From the NCBI GenBank assembly GCA_026125795.1, contig JAHCKM010000002.1:1488001-1552000 (forward strand): a stretch of DNA of 64,000 nucleotides, written 5' to 3'. The translations under genes and the position numbers were made by a program. Positions 50,333 through 59,376 of the stretch are shown here, piece after piece; the first letter of the stretch is position 1, and each line of letters opens with the position of its first letter. The notes under the pieces are model-generated. The model did no database searches and was not told the origin of the DNA. It saw only the letters and a program-made list of their open reading frames with translations. Source of the DNA: Burkholderiaceae bacterium. Lineage in GTDB: Bacteria; Pseudomonadota; Gammaproteobacteria; Burkholderiales; Burkholderiaceae_C.

Positions 50333-50854
50333 ATGCTCACCGATGACGGCAAGCACCTGTACGTGTCCTGGGACGAGTACCACCTGCTGATCGAGCGCCT
50401 GGCGCTCAAGGTGGCGGCTTCGAAGTGGGAGTTCGACCAGATCCTTTGTCTGGCGCGCGGCGGCATGCGCCCCGGCGACGTGTTGTCGCGCGTGTTCGAC
50501 CTGCCGCTGGCCATCATGTCCACCAGCTCATACCGCGCCGAGGCGGGCACGATCCAGGGCCGGCTCGACATGGCCAAGTACATCACCATGCCCAAGGGTG
50601 AACTGGCCGGGCGCGTTTTGCTGGTCGACGATCTCGCCGATTCCGGCATCACGCTGCGCGCCGTGGTCGATCGCCTGCGCGGCATGCCCTCGATCCAGGA
50701 GCTGCGCTCCGCGGTGATCTGGGTCAAGGGCGTGTCGAGCTACACGCCCGACTACTTCGTCGAGAAGCTGCCCACCAGCCCGTGGATCCACCAGCCGTTC
50801 GAGGAGTACGACAATCTGCGTCCCGAGGGGCTGGCGAAGAAGTTTGCGGTGTAG
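50333..50854 (+). CDS. Phosphoribosyltransferase, probably purine salvage
   Basis: 173 residues, type I PRTase fold. The PRPP-binding loop is VLLVDDLADSGITL (95-108). The N-terminal VSWDEYHLLIERLALKVA and ARGGMRPGDVLSRVFDLPLAI blocks resemble xanthine/hypoxanthine-type enzymes (Gpt/Hpt-like). A GAGGAGA ribosome-binding site precedes the ATG. Placement directly after purA argues for hypoxanthine, guanine or xanthine as the base; the exact specificity is not decided by sequence alone. Confidence 0.88.
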   Translation: MLTDDGKHLYVSWDEYHLLIERLALKVAASKWEFDQILCLARGGMRPGDVLSRVFDLPLAIMSTSSYRAEAGTIQGRLDMAKYITMPKGELAGRVLLVDDLADSGITLRAVVDRLRGMPSIQELRSAVIWVKGVSSYTPDYFVEKLPTSPWIHQPFEEYDNLRPEGLAKKFAV

Positions 50855-50874
50855 GCAGGCGGCATGTGCCGTAC

Positions 50875-50902
50875 AAAAGAAAAGGGCTGGCAATGCCAGC
50901 CC
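50875..50902 (-). terminator. Rho-independent terminator of tRNA-Leu(CAG)
   Basis: On the minus strand: stem GGGCTGGC, loop ATT, stem GCCAGCCC, then TTTTCTTTT. It lies 25 bp past the tRNA 3' end. On the plus strand the same 8-bp hairpin follows the phosphoribosyltransferase gene by 29 bp but has no T-run, so it may work weakly in that direction. Confidence 0.9.
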
Positions 50903-50927
50903 GCTAGAGTGTTCGGCCTCCGCCGTT

Positions 50928-51012
<85 letters not shown>

Positions 51013-51083
51013 CTTTCAGGAGCCGAGGAGTTTACATCAAGGCAATCAAGGAAACCCCGAGCGCGCCGCTGGCCGGCGCGCTC

Positions 51084-53270
51084 ATGAGCGAGGTGGTCGG
51101 CACCGTGATCGGCCACCGCGATGGCCACGGCTTCGTCCAGCGCGACGACGACGAGGCCGACATCTATCTGTCACAGCAGGAGATGCACTCCGTGCTGCAC
51201 CGCGACCGCGTGCGCGTGCGCGTCGTACGCTATGACCGCAAGGGGCGCCCCGAGGGCCGCGTGCTCGACATCATCGAGCGGCGCAAGACCTCGATCATCG
51301 GCCGCCTGCTGCACGAGAACGGCATGTGGCTGGTGGCGCCGGAAGACCGCCGCTACGGCCAGGACATCCTGATCCCGAAGAACGCCACCGCGAGCGCCAC
51401 GGTGGGGCAGGTGGTGGCGGTCGAGCTGACCGAACCGCCGTCGATGTTCTCGCAGCCGGTGGGCCGCGTGGTCGAAGTGCTGGGTGAGATCGACGACCCC
51501 GGCATGGAAATCGAGATCGCGGTGCGCAAGTACGAAGTGCCACACCGCTTCTCGGCCGCGTCGATGGCCCATGCGGCCGCGCTGCCGGAGCAGGTGCGAC
51601 TGGTCGACCGGCGGCACCGCATCGATCTGACCGACGTGCCGCTGGTCACCATCGACGGCGAGGACGCGCGCGACTTCGACGACGCGGTGTACTGCGAGCC
51701 GATCAAGCTCGGCAAGGGCAAGGGTGCCGGCTCGGGCTGGCGCCTGGTGGTGGCGATTGCCGACGTCAGCCACTACGTGAAGCCCGGCGAGGCGATCGAT
51801 GAAGACGCCTACGAGCGCGCCACGTCGGTGTACTTTCCGCGCCGCGTGATCCCGATGCTGCCGGAGAAGCTGTCCAACGGCCTGTGTTCGCTGAATCCGG
51901 AGGTCGATCGACTGTGCATGGTGTGCGACATGGTGGTCGATGCAGACGGCGAGATCGTCGCGTACCAGTTCTATCCCGGCGTGATGTGCTCGCGCGCGCG
52001 TTTCACCTACACCGAGGTGGCGGCCATCCTGGGCAACACGCGAGGCCCCGAGGCGCAGCGGCGAGCCGACCTGGTGCCGCACCTGATCCACCTGCACGAG
52101 GTGTACCGCGCGCTGCTGAAGCACCGCGGCACGCGCGGGGCGGTCGACTTCGAAACCACCGAGACGCAGATCGTCGCCGACGACAACGGACGCATCGAGC
52201 GCATCGAGCCGCGCAAGCGCAACGAGGCGCACCGGCTGATCGAGGAGGCGATGCTGGCGGCCAACGTGTGCGCGGCCGAGTTCATCTCGGAGCACGGCCA
52301 TCCCGCGCTGTACCGCGTGCACGAAGGCCCGACGACTGAAAAGCGCATCACGCTGCAGAACTACCTGAAGGCGATGGGCCTGGGCGTGTCGCTGTCCGAC
52401 GATCCCACGCCCGGAGAGCTGCAGGCCATTGCCACCGCCACTCGAGACCGGCCCGACGCGTCGCAGATCCACGCCATGCTGTTGCGCTCGATGCAGCAGG
52501 CGCACTACACGGCCGCCAACAGCGGCCACTTCGGCCTCGCCTACGAGGCCTACACGCACTTCACCAGTCCGATCCGGCGTTATCCCGACCTGCTGGTGCA
52601 CCGCGTGATCAAGGCGCTGCTGCAGGGCAAGCGCTACCACCTGGCCACCGGCGTGATCGAAGACGCGCCGAAGAAGCCGGCCCAGAAGAAGTCCGCCTCG
52701 GCGCAGGAACTCGAGCAGTGGAACGCTGCCGGCGCGCATTGCAGCAGCAACGAGCGCCGCGCCGACGAAGCGTCGCGCGACGTCGAAGCCTGGCTCAAGT
52801 GCCGCTACATGCGCGAGCGCCTGGGCGAGGAGTTCAACGGCACCGTCAGCGCCGTGGTGCCGTTCGGCCTGTTCGTCACGCTGGACGATCTGTACGTCGA
52901 AGGGTTGGTGCACATCACCGAAATCGGGGGCGGCTACTACCGCTTCGACGAGGTGCGCCAGGAGCTGCACGGCGAGCGCAGCGGCACGCGCTATGCGGCC
53001 GGCACGCGCGTGCGGGTGCAGGTGAGCCGCGTCGACCTCGACAGCCGCCGCATCGACTTTCGCATGGTGCGCAGCGGCGATGACGAGCGGCTGCTGGCGC
53101 GCGGCCGCAAATTGGAGCCCCGTTCGCCGCAGGCCGAGCTGGCCGCCGTGCGCGCGCGCGATCGAGCGGCCAAGTCGAGCATGGCCCGAGCGGCCAAGGC
53201 GCGTCCGCGCGTCGGCAGCAAGAAGGCCGCCGCCAAGAGCGGACGCACCCGCGGCGGACCGCGGCGTTAG
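51084..53270 (+). CDS. rnr: Ribonuclease R, short N-terminus
   Basis: 3'-5' exoribonuclease of the RNase II family that degrades structured RNA. 728 residues from the first ATG: cold-shock domain (from VVGTVIGHRDGHGFVQRDD), RNB catalytic domain with the acidic cluster DGEDARDFDD (about 191-200), S1 domain (from about 590, EEFNGTVSAVVPFGLFVTL) and a Lys/Arg-rich tail. The N-terminal helix-turn-helix of E. coli RNase R (813 residues) is absent. In frame, codons stay open to 50985, but only through the antisense tRNA. No good ribosome-binding site precedes the ATG, so the start is uncertain. Confidence 0.92.
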   Translation: MSEVVGTVIGHRDGHGFVQRDDDEADIYLSQQEMHSVLHRDRVRVRVVRYDRKGRPEGRVLDIIERRKTSIIGRLLHENGMWLVAPEDRRYGQDILIPKNATASATVGQVVAVELTEPPSMFSQPVGRVVEVLGEIDDPGMEIEIAVRKYEVPHRFSAASMAHAAALPEQVRLVDRRHRIDLTDVPLVTIDGEDARDFDDAVYCEPIKLGKGKGAGSGWRLVVAIADVSHYVKPGEAIDEDAYERATSVYFPRRVIPMLPEKLSNGLCSLNPEVDRLCMVCDMVVDADGEIVAYQFYPGVMCSRARFTYTEVAAILGNTRGPEAQRRADLVPHLIHLHEVYRALLKHRGTRGAVDFETTETQIVADDNGRIERIEPRKRNEAHRLIEEAMLAANVCAAEFISEHGHPALYRVHEGPTTEKRITLQNYLKAMGLGVSLSDDPTPGELQAIATATRDRPDASQIHAMLLRSMQQAHYTAANSGHFGLAYEAYTHFTSPIRRYPDLLVHRVIKALLQGKRYHLATGVIEDAPKKPAQKKSASAQELEQWNAAGAHCSSNERRADEASRDVEAWLKCRYMRERLGEEFNGTVSAVVPFGLFVTLDDLYVEGLVHITEIGGGYYRFDEVRQELHGERSGTRYAAGTRVRVQVSRVDLDSRRIDFRMVRSGDDERLLARGRKLEPRSPQAELAAVRARDRAAKSSMARAAKARPRVGSKKAAAKSGRTRGGPRR

Positions 53271-53344
53271 TGCGGCGTTAGCGCGGCTGCTAGTGCGGCG
53301 TTAGTGCGGCGTTAGTGCGGCGTTAGTGCGGCGTTAGTGCGGCG
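53261..53344. repeat. 11-bp tandem repeat between rnr and the NAD(P)HX repair gene
   Basis: Seven head-to-tail copies of GCGGCGTTAGT (the third is a 12-bp variant, GCGGCTGCTAGT) plus a partial one. The first copy contains the rnr stop (TAG) and the last supplies the stop of the convergent gene (TTA on the plus strand). As 11 is not a multiple of 3, the array has stops in all frames on both strands. Confidence 0.93.
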
Positions 53345-54863
53345 CCGGTGCGATGTCGTCGCGCGCCAGCGTCATCGCCTCGATCAACTGCGAGGCGCGC
53401 AACGGGCCCGCGCGTGCAGCGTGAGCCACTGCGGCGCCGTGCAGCCAGGCCGTGCCTTGCGCGATGTCGTGCGCGGTCGTGGCCTGGGCACCGGTGGCCC
53501 ACCAGCCGCCGAGCCAGCCGGCCAGCACGTCGCCGCTGCCGGCGCTGCCGAGACGGGCGTCGCCGGTCGGGTTGATCGATGTCGTGCGGCCCGCGGTGGC
53601 CACGACGCTTCCTGAACCCTTGAGCAGCACGGTGCATGACATCGCATCGGCCAATGCACGCGCCGCATGCAGGCGATCGGCCTGAACGTGTTGTGTGTCG
53701 GTGCCGAGCAGGCGCGCAGCTTCCAGCGGGTGTGGTGTCAGCACCGTGGCCATCTGGCGCGCGCCGCGCGCGCGCAATGCCTTCTGCAGCGCTGGTTCGC
53801 CGGCCACGGTGTTGAGCGCATCGGCATCGAGTACCAGGCGCGGCGCGCGGTGCAGCAGCGGCGGCAAGGTGTCGCGCATCGCGCCGCCGCCGCAGCCGCA
53901 CACCACCGTAGCGGTGTCGAGCGCGCGCGACTCCAGCAGCTGCGTGACCGGACGCGCCATCACCTCGGGGTGCATCGCATCGACCCACGCGGGCTCGGTC
54001 CGGGCCAGCAAGCCGAGGTAGATGCGGCCCGCTCCGGCCGCCAGCGCCGCGCGTGCGGCCAGCACGGCCGCGCCCACCATGCCGGCGGCACCGCCGACGA
54101 CCATCAGATCGCCGAAGCTGCCCTTGTGCTGCGCGTGGCGGCGCGGCGCTGAGAGCGCGCGTGCCGCTTCGGGCCCTGCCAGCTCGAGCGTGGCGCCGCC
54201 GGCGGCCGCCGCCAGATCGTCGAACCACACACGGCCGGCGTGGTCGCGGCCTTGTGCGGTGAACAGCCCGGGCTTGAGCGTCAGCAGCGACAGGGTGTGC
54301 GTGGCGCGCACCGCGATGCCGGGCACGCGGCCGGTGTCACCGTCGAGGCCCGACGGCAGGTCGACCGCCAGCACCGGGGAGCGGCTCCCATCGAGTCGCT
54401 CGATCGCCGCGGCGAAGATGCCTTCGGCAGCGCGCCGGCCGCCACCGATGCCCAGCAGCGCATCGATGGCCAGATCGGCAGGCGCGCCAACGGGCATCGC
54501 TTCGCTGAGGGCCACGCCGGCGTCGCGCGCCTGCTCGAACGCGTGCGCGGCATCGGCGGGCCGCCGCGCCGGGTTGCCGACGACGACGGCGCGCACGGAC
54601 TTTCCGCATGACTGCAGCAGCCGCGCCGCGACGAAGCCGTCGCCGCCGTTGTTGCCCGGCCCGCACCACACATCGACGGTGCGCGCGTGCGGCGACACGG
54701 CGAGCGCCAGCCGCGCCACGCCATCGCCCGCGCGCGCCATCAAGGTGTGCGGCGGCAGGGTGGCTGCCGCGGCCTGTTCGATGGCGCGGCTCTCATCGGC
54801 GGTGTGCAGCGGCCAGCTGCGCAGCGCCGGCAGCACCGGTTTCGGGCTCTGTGTTTGCGACAT
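53334..54863 (-). CDS. nnrD: Bifunctional NAD(P)HX epimerase / ADP-dependent NAD(P)HX dehydratase
   Basis: Repairs hydrated NADH and NADPH. 509 residues: N-terminal YjeF_N epimerase domain (about 15-225; PGNNGGDGFVAARLL, AIDALLGIGG and VDLPSGLDGDTG) and C-terminal ribokinase-like dehydratase domain (about 245-505; GSFGDLMVVGGAAGMVGAA, LDADALNT, LTPHPLEAARLL and SAGSGDVLAGWLGG). The start at MSQTQSPK is 60 bp from the divergent TRAP receptor gene. The stop lies in the tandem repeat. It is also called Nnr/YjeF. Confidence 0.95.
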   Translation of the reverse strand: MSQTQSPKPVLPALRSWPLHTADESRAIEQAAAATLPPHTLMARAGDGVARLALAVSPHARTVDVWCGPGNNGGDGFVAARLLQSCGKSVRAVVVGNPARRPADAAHAFEQARDAGVALSEAMPVGAPADLAIDALLGIGGGRRAAEGIFAAAIERLDGSRSPVLAVDLPSGLDGDTGRVPGIAVRATHTLSLLTLKPGLFTAQGRDHAGRVWFDDLAAAAGGATLELAGPEAARALSAPRRHAQHKGSFGDLMVVGGAAGMVGAAVLAARAALAAGAGRIYLGLLARTEPAWVDAMHPEVMARPVTQLLESRALDTATVVCGCGGGAMRDTLPPLLHRAPRLVLDADALNTVAGEPALQKALRARGARQMATVLTPHPLEAARLLGTDTQHVQADRLHAARALADAMSCTVLLKGSGSVVATAGRTTSINPTGDARLGSAGSGDVLAGWLGGWWATGAQATTAHDIAQGTAWLHGAAVAHAARAGPLRASQLIEAMTLARDDIAPAPH

Positions 54864-54923
54864 TGGACGGTCGCGGCCATTGTGCTCTACTGCCGCGTTC
54901 GGTTTTCCATGGAGCCTCTTCGC

Positions 54924-55871
54924 ATGAAGCGTTTGATCGCCGTCGCGGTGGCCGCCGTCGCATTGAGCGGCGCCGCCCAAGCCCAACAGTTCTTTCGCAT
55001 CGGCACCGGCGGCACCGCCGGCACCTACTATCCGGTGGGCGGCATGATCGCCAACGCGGTGTCGCAGCCGGGCAAGATCGTCGTCACCGCGCAGGCGAGC
55101 AACGGTTCGATGGCCAACGTCAACGGCATCGCCGGCGGCGCCATCGAATCGGGTTTCTCGCAGGCCGACGTCGCCACCTGGGCGCAAAAAGGCACCGGCG
55201 TGTTCGAAGGCAAGCCCAACGTGCCGGGGCTGCGGCTGATCGCCAACCTGTTCCCCGAGAGCGTGCACATCGTCGTGCGCAAGGGCTCGAACGTGAAGTC
55301 GCCGGCCGATCTCAAAGGCAAGCGCGTCGCGCTCGACGAGCCGGGTTCGGGCACGCTGATCAACGCGCGCATGATCCTCGCGGCCTACGGCGTGAAGGAA
55401 AGCGAGATCAAGCCCGAGTACATCAAGCCCAACCAGGCCGGTGACAAGCTCAAGGACGGCTCGCTCGACGCGTTCTTCTTCACCGGCGGCGCGCCGGCCG
55501 GCGCGATCGCCGAGCTGGCAACCTCCGGCACCGGCATCGAGCTGGTGCCGATCGACGGCGCGCAGGCCGACGGCTTGCGCACGGCCAGCCCGTTCTTCGC
55601 GCCTGACGTGATCCCGGCCGACACCTACAAGGGCGTGGCGGCGGTCAAGACGCTGGCGGTGGGTGCTCAGTGGGTGACCAGCGACAAGGCCGATGCCGCC
55701 ACGGTGTACGAGATCACCAAGGCGCTGTTCAGCGACCCCGCGCAGAAGGCGCTGGCGGCCGGCCATGCGAAAGGCAGGCTGATCACCAAGGACAACGCCG
55801 TCCAGGGCGCCGGCATCCCGTTCCATCCGGGCGCCGAGAAGTTCTATCGCGAGGTCGGACTCATCAAGTGA
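54924..55871 (+). CDS. TRAP transporter solute receptor, TAXI family
   Basis: Periplasmic binding protein of a TRAP transporter. 315 residues with a clear signal peptide (MKRLIAVAVAAVALSGAAQA, cut before QQFF). The mature N-terminus FRIGTGGTAGTYYPVGG is the TAXI-family mark; the block LKGKRVALDEPGSGTLINAR follows. A second in-frame ATG lies 15 bp upstream, but a GGAG site favours 54924. The permease starts 16 bp downstream. TAXI ligands include glutamate-like amino acids and other carboxylates; the ligand here is unknown. Confidence 0.94.
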   Translation: MKRLIAVAVAAVALSGAAQAQQFFRIGTGGTAGTYYPVGGMIANAVSQPGKIVVTAQASNGSMANVNGIAGGAIESGFSQADVATWAQKGTGVFEGKPNVPGLRLIANLFPESVHIVVRKGSNVKSPADLKGKRVALDEPGSGTLINARMILAAYGVKESEIKPEYIKPNQAGDKLKDGSLDAFFFTGGAPAGAIAELATSGTGIELVPIDGAQADGLRTASPFFAPDVIPADTYKGVAAVKTLAVGAQWVTSDKADAATVYEITKALFSDPAQKALAAGHAKGRLITKDNAVQGAGIPFHPGAEKFYREVGLIK

Positions 55872-55887
55872 TCCTGCTGCGCCGATC

Positions 55888-58077
55888 TTGAGCAGCGCCA
55901 CCGTCGACGACCGCGCCATCTCCGCGCTCGAGCAGAAGTTCGATCCGGAGATGCGCTTCCGGCCGGTGCGGCCGCCGGCGTCGCGGGTGCTGGCGGCGCT
56001 GCTGATCGCGCTGTCGTGCTTCCACTACTACACCGCGGGCTTCGGCCTGCTGCGTGAGGCCACGCACCGCGGCGTGCACCTGGCTTTTGTGCTCGGGCTG
56101 ATCTTCATCGTGTTCGGCTTCAGGCGCACGCCGGCCGGGCCGGTGCGCGGCGGCGCCTGGGCGCCGGGCGGCGTACCGATCGTCGATTGGCTGCTCGCCA
56201 TCGCGGTGGTGCCGTCGGTGCTGTACATCCCGTACGTGTTCGACGATCTGGCGTTTCGGGTCGGCAGCCCGGGCACGCTCGACGTGGCGATGGGGTCGAT
56301 CCTGATGGTCCTGCTGCTGGAGGCCACTCGACGCAGCATGGGCTGGCCGTTGCCCTTGATCGCGATCGTCTTCATCGTGTATGCGTTGGCGGGACCGGTG
56401 TTCCCGGGGCTGTTGAAGCACGCGGGCCAAAGCTGGACGCAGCTCGTCAACCACCAGTACCTCACGAGCCAGGGCATCTACGGCATCGCCATCGGCGTGG
56501 TGGCGACCTACGTCTTCCATTTCGTTCTGTTCGGCGTGCTCGCCACGCGCATCGGCCTGGGGCAGTTGTTCCTCGACCTCGCGTCGAGCATCGCCGGGCG
56601 GCAGGCGGGCGGACCGGCCAAGGTGAGCGTGTTCGGCTCGGCGATGTTCGGCACCTTGTCGGGCTCGTCGGTGGCCAACGCGGTGACGGTGGGCTCGCTC
56701 ACCATCCCTGCGATGGTCCGCGTGGGCTACCGGCGTGAATTCGCCGGCGCGGTGGAAGCCGCGGCGTCCACAGGCGGACAGATCACGCCGCCGGTGCTCG
56801 GTGCTGCGGCCTTCCTGATGATCGAGTTCCTCGCGGTGCCGTACCAGACCATCATCGCCGCCGCTGCGGTGCCGGCGTTCATGCACTTCTTCGGCGTGTT
56901 CATGCAGGTGCACTTCGAAGCCAAGCGCCACGGCCTGCGCGGCCTGACCGACGAAGAGATGCCGCGTCTGCGCGAATCGCTGCGCCTGCGCTGGCCGACG
57001 CTGATCCCCCTCGTCCTGCTGATCGGCATCCTCGTCAGCGGCCGCACGCCGTATCTGGCAGCGTTCAGCGCCATCACGTCGTGCGCGATCGTCGGGCTGA
57101 CCACCGGCGCCGGCCGCGACGGTGCGCGCAACTGGGGCGTGCTGGCGGCGCTGCACGCGGTGCTGCTGGTGCTGGTGTTCGGCGGCATGCAAAACGATGT
57201 GCTGCGCGCCGGCGTCTTTGGCGTGGCGCTGCTGGCCACGCCGTTCGTGCTGCGCGAGTTCGATGTCCGGGGTCGCATCGCGCTTGGCACGCTGGTCGAG
57301 GCGTTCCAGACCGGTGCCAAGTACGCGCTGGCGGTGGGCGCCGCTGCGGCCACCGTGGGCATCGTGATCGGCGTGGTCACGCTGACCGGAGTGGGGTTCA
57401 AGCTGTCCACCATCATCACCGGGGCGGCACAGGGCGTGGCCGGCGGCGTCGTGAATCTCTTGCCGGGCGGCTGGCTCGATCCGAAGGTGCTGACGCTGCT
57501 GGCCGCGCTGGCGATGACCGGTCTGGTGTGCATCCTGCTCGGCTGCGGCATCCCCACCACGGCCAACTACATCATCATGGTCACGGTGGCCGCGCCGACG
57601 CTCGTGCTGCTCGGCGTCGAACCGCTGGTGGCGCACTTCTTCGTCTTCTACTACGGCGTGTTGGCCGATATCACGCCGCCGGTGGCGTTGGCCGCCTACG
57701 CTGCGGCCGGCATGGCGGGCAGCGATCCGTTCAAGACCGGCAACGTGGCGTTCCGACTCGGCCTTGCGAAGGCGCTGGTTCCGTTCGTGTTCGTGTTCTC
57801 GCCGTCGCTGCTGCTGGTGGTCAAAGGCTTCACGTTCTACGACTTCGTGGTCACCTTCGTCGGCTGCGTGGCCGGTGTCACGTTGCTGGCGGCGGCGCTG
57901 TCCAGGTACATGTGGAGCGAGCTGCAGCGCTGGGAGCAGGCCGTGCTGTTGCTGGCCGCGCTGATGCTCGTGGTCCCGGGTCTGGTCAGCGGGCTGGCGG
58001 GGCTGGCGCTGGCGGCGCCCGTGCTGTTGCGGCAGTGGGCGGCGCGGCCGCGATCAGCGCAGCCGCTCGAGGCCTAG
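55888..58077 (+). CDS. TRAP transporter permease, fused small and large subunits
   Basis: 729 residues with about 16-18 hydrophobic helices: a DctQ-like part and a DctM-like part in one chain, as is usual for TAXI-TRAP systems. Signatures include SGSSVANAVTVGSLTIPAM and EAAASTGGQITPPVLGAAAF, then ILLGCGIPTTANYIIM. The start is TTG 55888; the first in-frame ATG, 63 bp later (MRFRPVRPP), is an alternative. It uses an ion gradient, probably sodium, to import the substrate. The last 24 bp overlap the convergent dadA gene. Confidence 0.92.
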   Translation: MSSATVDDRAISALEQKFDPEMRFRPVRPPASRVLAALLIALSCFHYYTAGFGLLREATHRGVHLAFVLGLIFIVFGFRRTPAGPVRGGAWAPGGVPIVDWLLAIAVVPSVLYIPYVFDDLAFRVGSPGTLDVAMGSILMVLLLEATRRSMGWPLPLIAIVFIVYALAGPVFPGLLKHAGQSWTQLVNHQYLTSQGIYGIAIGVVATYVFHFVLFGVLATRIGLGQLFLDLASSIAGRQAGGPAKVSVFGSAMFGTLSGSSVANAVTVGSLTIPAMVRVGYRREFAGAVEAAASTGGQITPPVLGAAAFLMIEFLAVPYQTIIAAAAVPAFMHFFGVFMQVHFEAKRHGLRGLTDEEMPRLRESLRLRWPTLIPLVLLIGILVSGRTPYLAAFSAITSCAIVGLTTGAGRDGARNWGVLAALHAVLLVLVFGGMQNDVLRAGVFGVALLATPFVLREFDVRGRIALGTLVEAFQTGAKYALAVGAAAATVGIVIGVVTLTGVGFKLSTIITGAAQGVAGGVVNLLPGGWLDPKVLTLLAALAMTGLVCILLGCGIPTTANYIIMVTVAAPTLVLLGVEPLVAHFFVFYYGVLADITPPVALAAYAAAGMAGSDPFKTGNVAFRLGLAKALVPFVFVFSPSLLLVVKGFTFYDFVVTFVGCVAGVTLLAAALSRYMWSELQRWEQAVLLLAALMLVVPGLVSGLAGLALAAPVLLRQWAARPRSAQPLEA

Positions 58078-59373
58078 GCCTTCGATGTCGATGGCGGCGC
58101 TGCGGCCGGCCATCGTGTCGGCCAGCAGGCGCGCGCTGCCGCACGCCAGCGCCCACCCGCTGGAGCCGTGGCCGAGATTGACCCAGATGCCGGGCAGGCC
58201 GGTGTTGCCGATGACCGGAGGGCCATCGGGCAGCATCGGGCGTGCGCCTTTCCAGCTCTGCGCGTTGGGCACCACTGCGCAGCCGGGAAACCAGTCGTTG
58301 AGCACCTTGTACAGCGTGGCCAGCGCCTGCTCGTTCTGCGCCTGCAGACTGCCGCCGATTTCGGCGCTGCCGGCCACGCGCACGCGCTTGCCGAGGCGGC
58401 TGATCGCCACCTTGTAGCGCTCATCGACCAAGGTCGAGCGCGGGCCGACGTCGCCGTGCTCGGTCAGCTCGCGCATGGGTGCGGTGATCGAATAGCCGTA
58501 CACCGCTGCCAGCGGCAGCTTGAGCTTGAGCGGTGCGAGCAGCCGGCGCGACTCCATCGCCGCGCAGACGACCACGGCGTCGAAGGACTCTCTGCCTTCC
58601 GGCTCCGGCAGCGTGGTGGTGGTGTCCACGCCCGCGAGAGGCGTGCCGTCGAAACGGGCCAGCGCACGATGCCGCACCACCGGCTGTGCGCCGGCTTCGA
58701 TGCCCTCGACCTCGCGATGGAAGCGAAACAGCGCGCCGTGCTGCTGCGCATACTGCTTGATCAGGTGCGCGAACTGACGGCAGTTACCCACCTCTTCGTT
58801 GGGCAGGTGCAGCGCGGCGTGCAGCGGTGTGTCGGTGTTCAGGCCGGGCTCGATCTCGCGTGCACGGGCGGCGTCGACCACGTGGCAGTTGACGCCGAGC
58901 TCGGCCAGCAGCTTGATGCCCGGCCGTGCCAGCGTGAGGTCGCGCGGCGTGCGCAGCAGCACCGTGAGGCCCTGCGCCTGTTCGTAGTCGAGCTGCAAAT
59001 GGGCGCTCAACGCATGCATGCGCTCCAGGCTGTAGCGCGCGAGGCGGATCATGCGGCTGCGGTTGGCCTGGTGCACGCTGGGACGGCAGGCGCGCCACCA
59101 GCGCCACACCCAGGCCAGAAGCGCCAGCGAGAACGGCCGCGCCAGGCGCACCGCCGCATGCTCGCCGAACATCTGCCGCAGCACCTTGCCGGGCATGCCG
59201 GGGGCGGCCCATGGCGTGACGTAACCGGGTGCGACCACGCCCGCATTGGCAAAACTGGTCTCGGCGGCGACGCTGGCTTGGCGCTCGAACACGGTGACTT
59301 CGTGCCCGTCGAGGGACAACTCGTAGGCGGTGGTGACGCCCACGATGCCGGCGCCGATGACGGCGACGCGCAT
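58054..59373 (-). CDS. dadA: D-amino acid dehydrogenase, small-subunit type
   Basis: FAD-dependent membrane-associated enzyme that oxidises D-amino acids (notably D-alanine) to oxo acids and feeds electrons to quinones. 439 residues. FAD-binding GAGIVG at 7-12, then the DadA-typical ETSFANAGVVAPGYVTPWAAPGMP, and the C-terminal NLGHGSSGWALACGSARLLAD. It lies 3 bp after the amidase stop, so the two share a transcript. The facing TRAP transporter could import the substrate, an inference from place only. Confidence 0.93.
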   Translation of the reverse strand: MRVAVIGAGIVGVTTAYELSLDGHEVTVFERQASVAAETSFANAGVVAPGYVTPWAAPGMPGKVLRQMFGEHAAVRLARPFSLALLAWVWRWWRACRPSVHQANRSRMIRLARYSLERMHALSAHLQLDYEQAQGLTVLLRTPRDLTLARPGIKLLAELGVNCHVVDAARAREIEPGLNTDTPLHAALHLPNEEVGNCRQFAHLIKQYAQQHGALFRFHREVEGIEAGAQPVVRHRALARFDGTPLAGVDTTTTLPEPEGRESFDAVVVCAAMESRRLLAPLKLKLPLAAVYGYSITAPMRELTEHGDVGPRSTLVDERYKVAISRLGKRVRVAGSAEIGGSLQAQNEQALATLYKVLNDWFPGCAVVPNAQSWKGARPMLPDGPPVIGNTGLPGIWVNLGHGSSGWALACGSARLLADTMAGRSAAIDIEGLGLERLR

Positions 59374-59376
59374 GCG

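Noticed and set aside
53261-53344. CRISPR-like array
   Set aside because: The units are 11 bp and directly adjacent, with no unique spacers and no cas genes.
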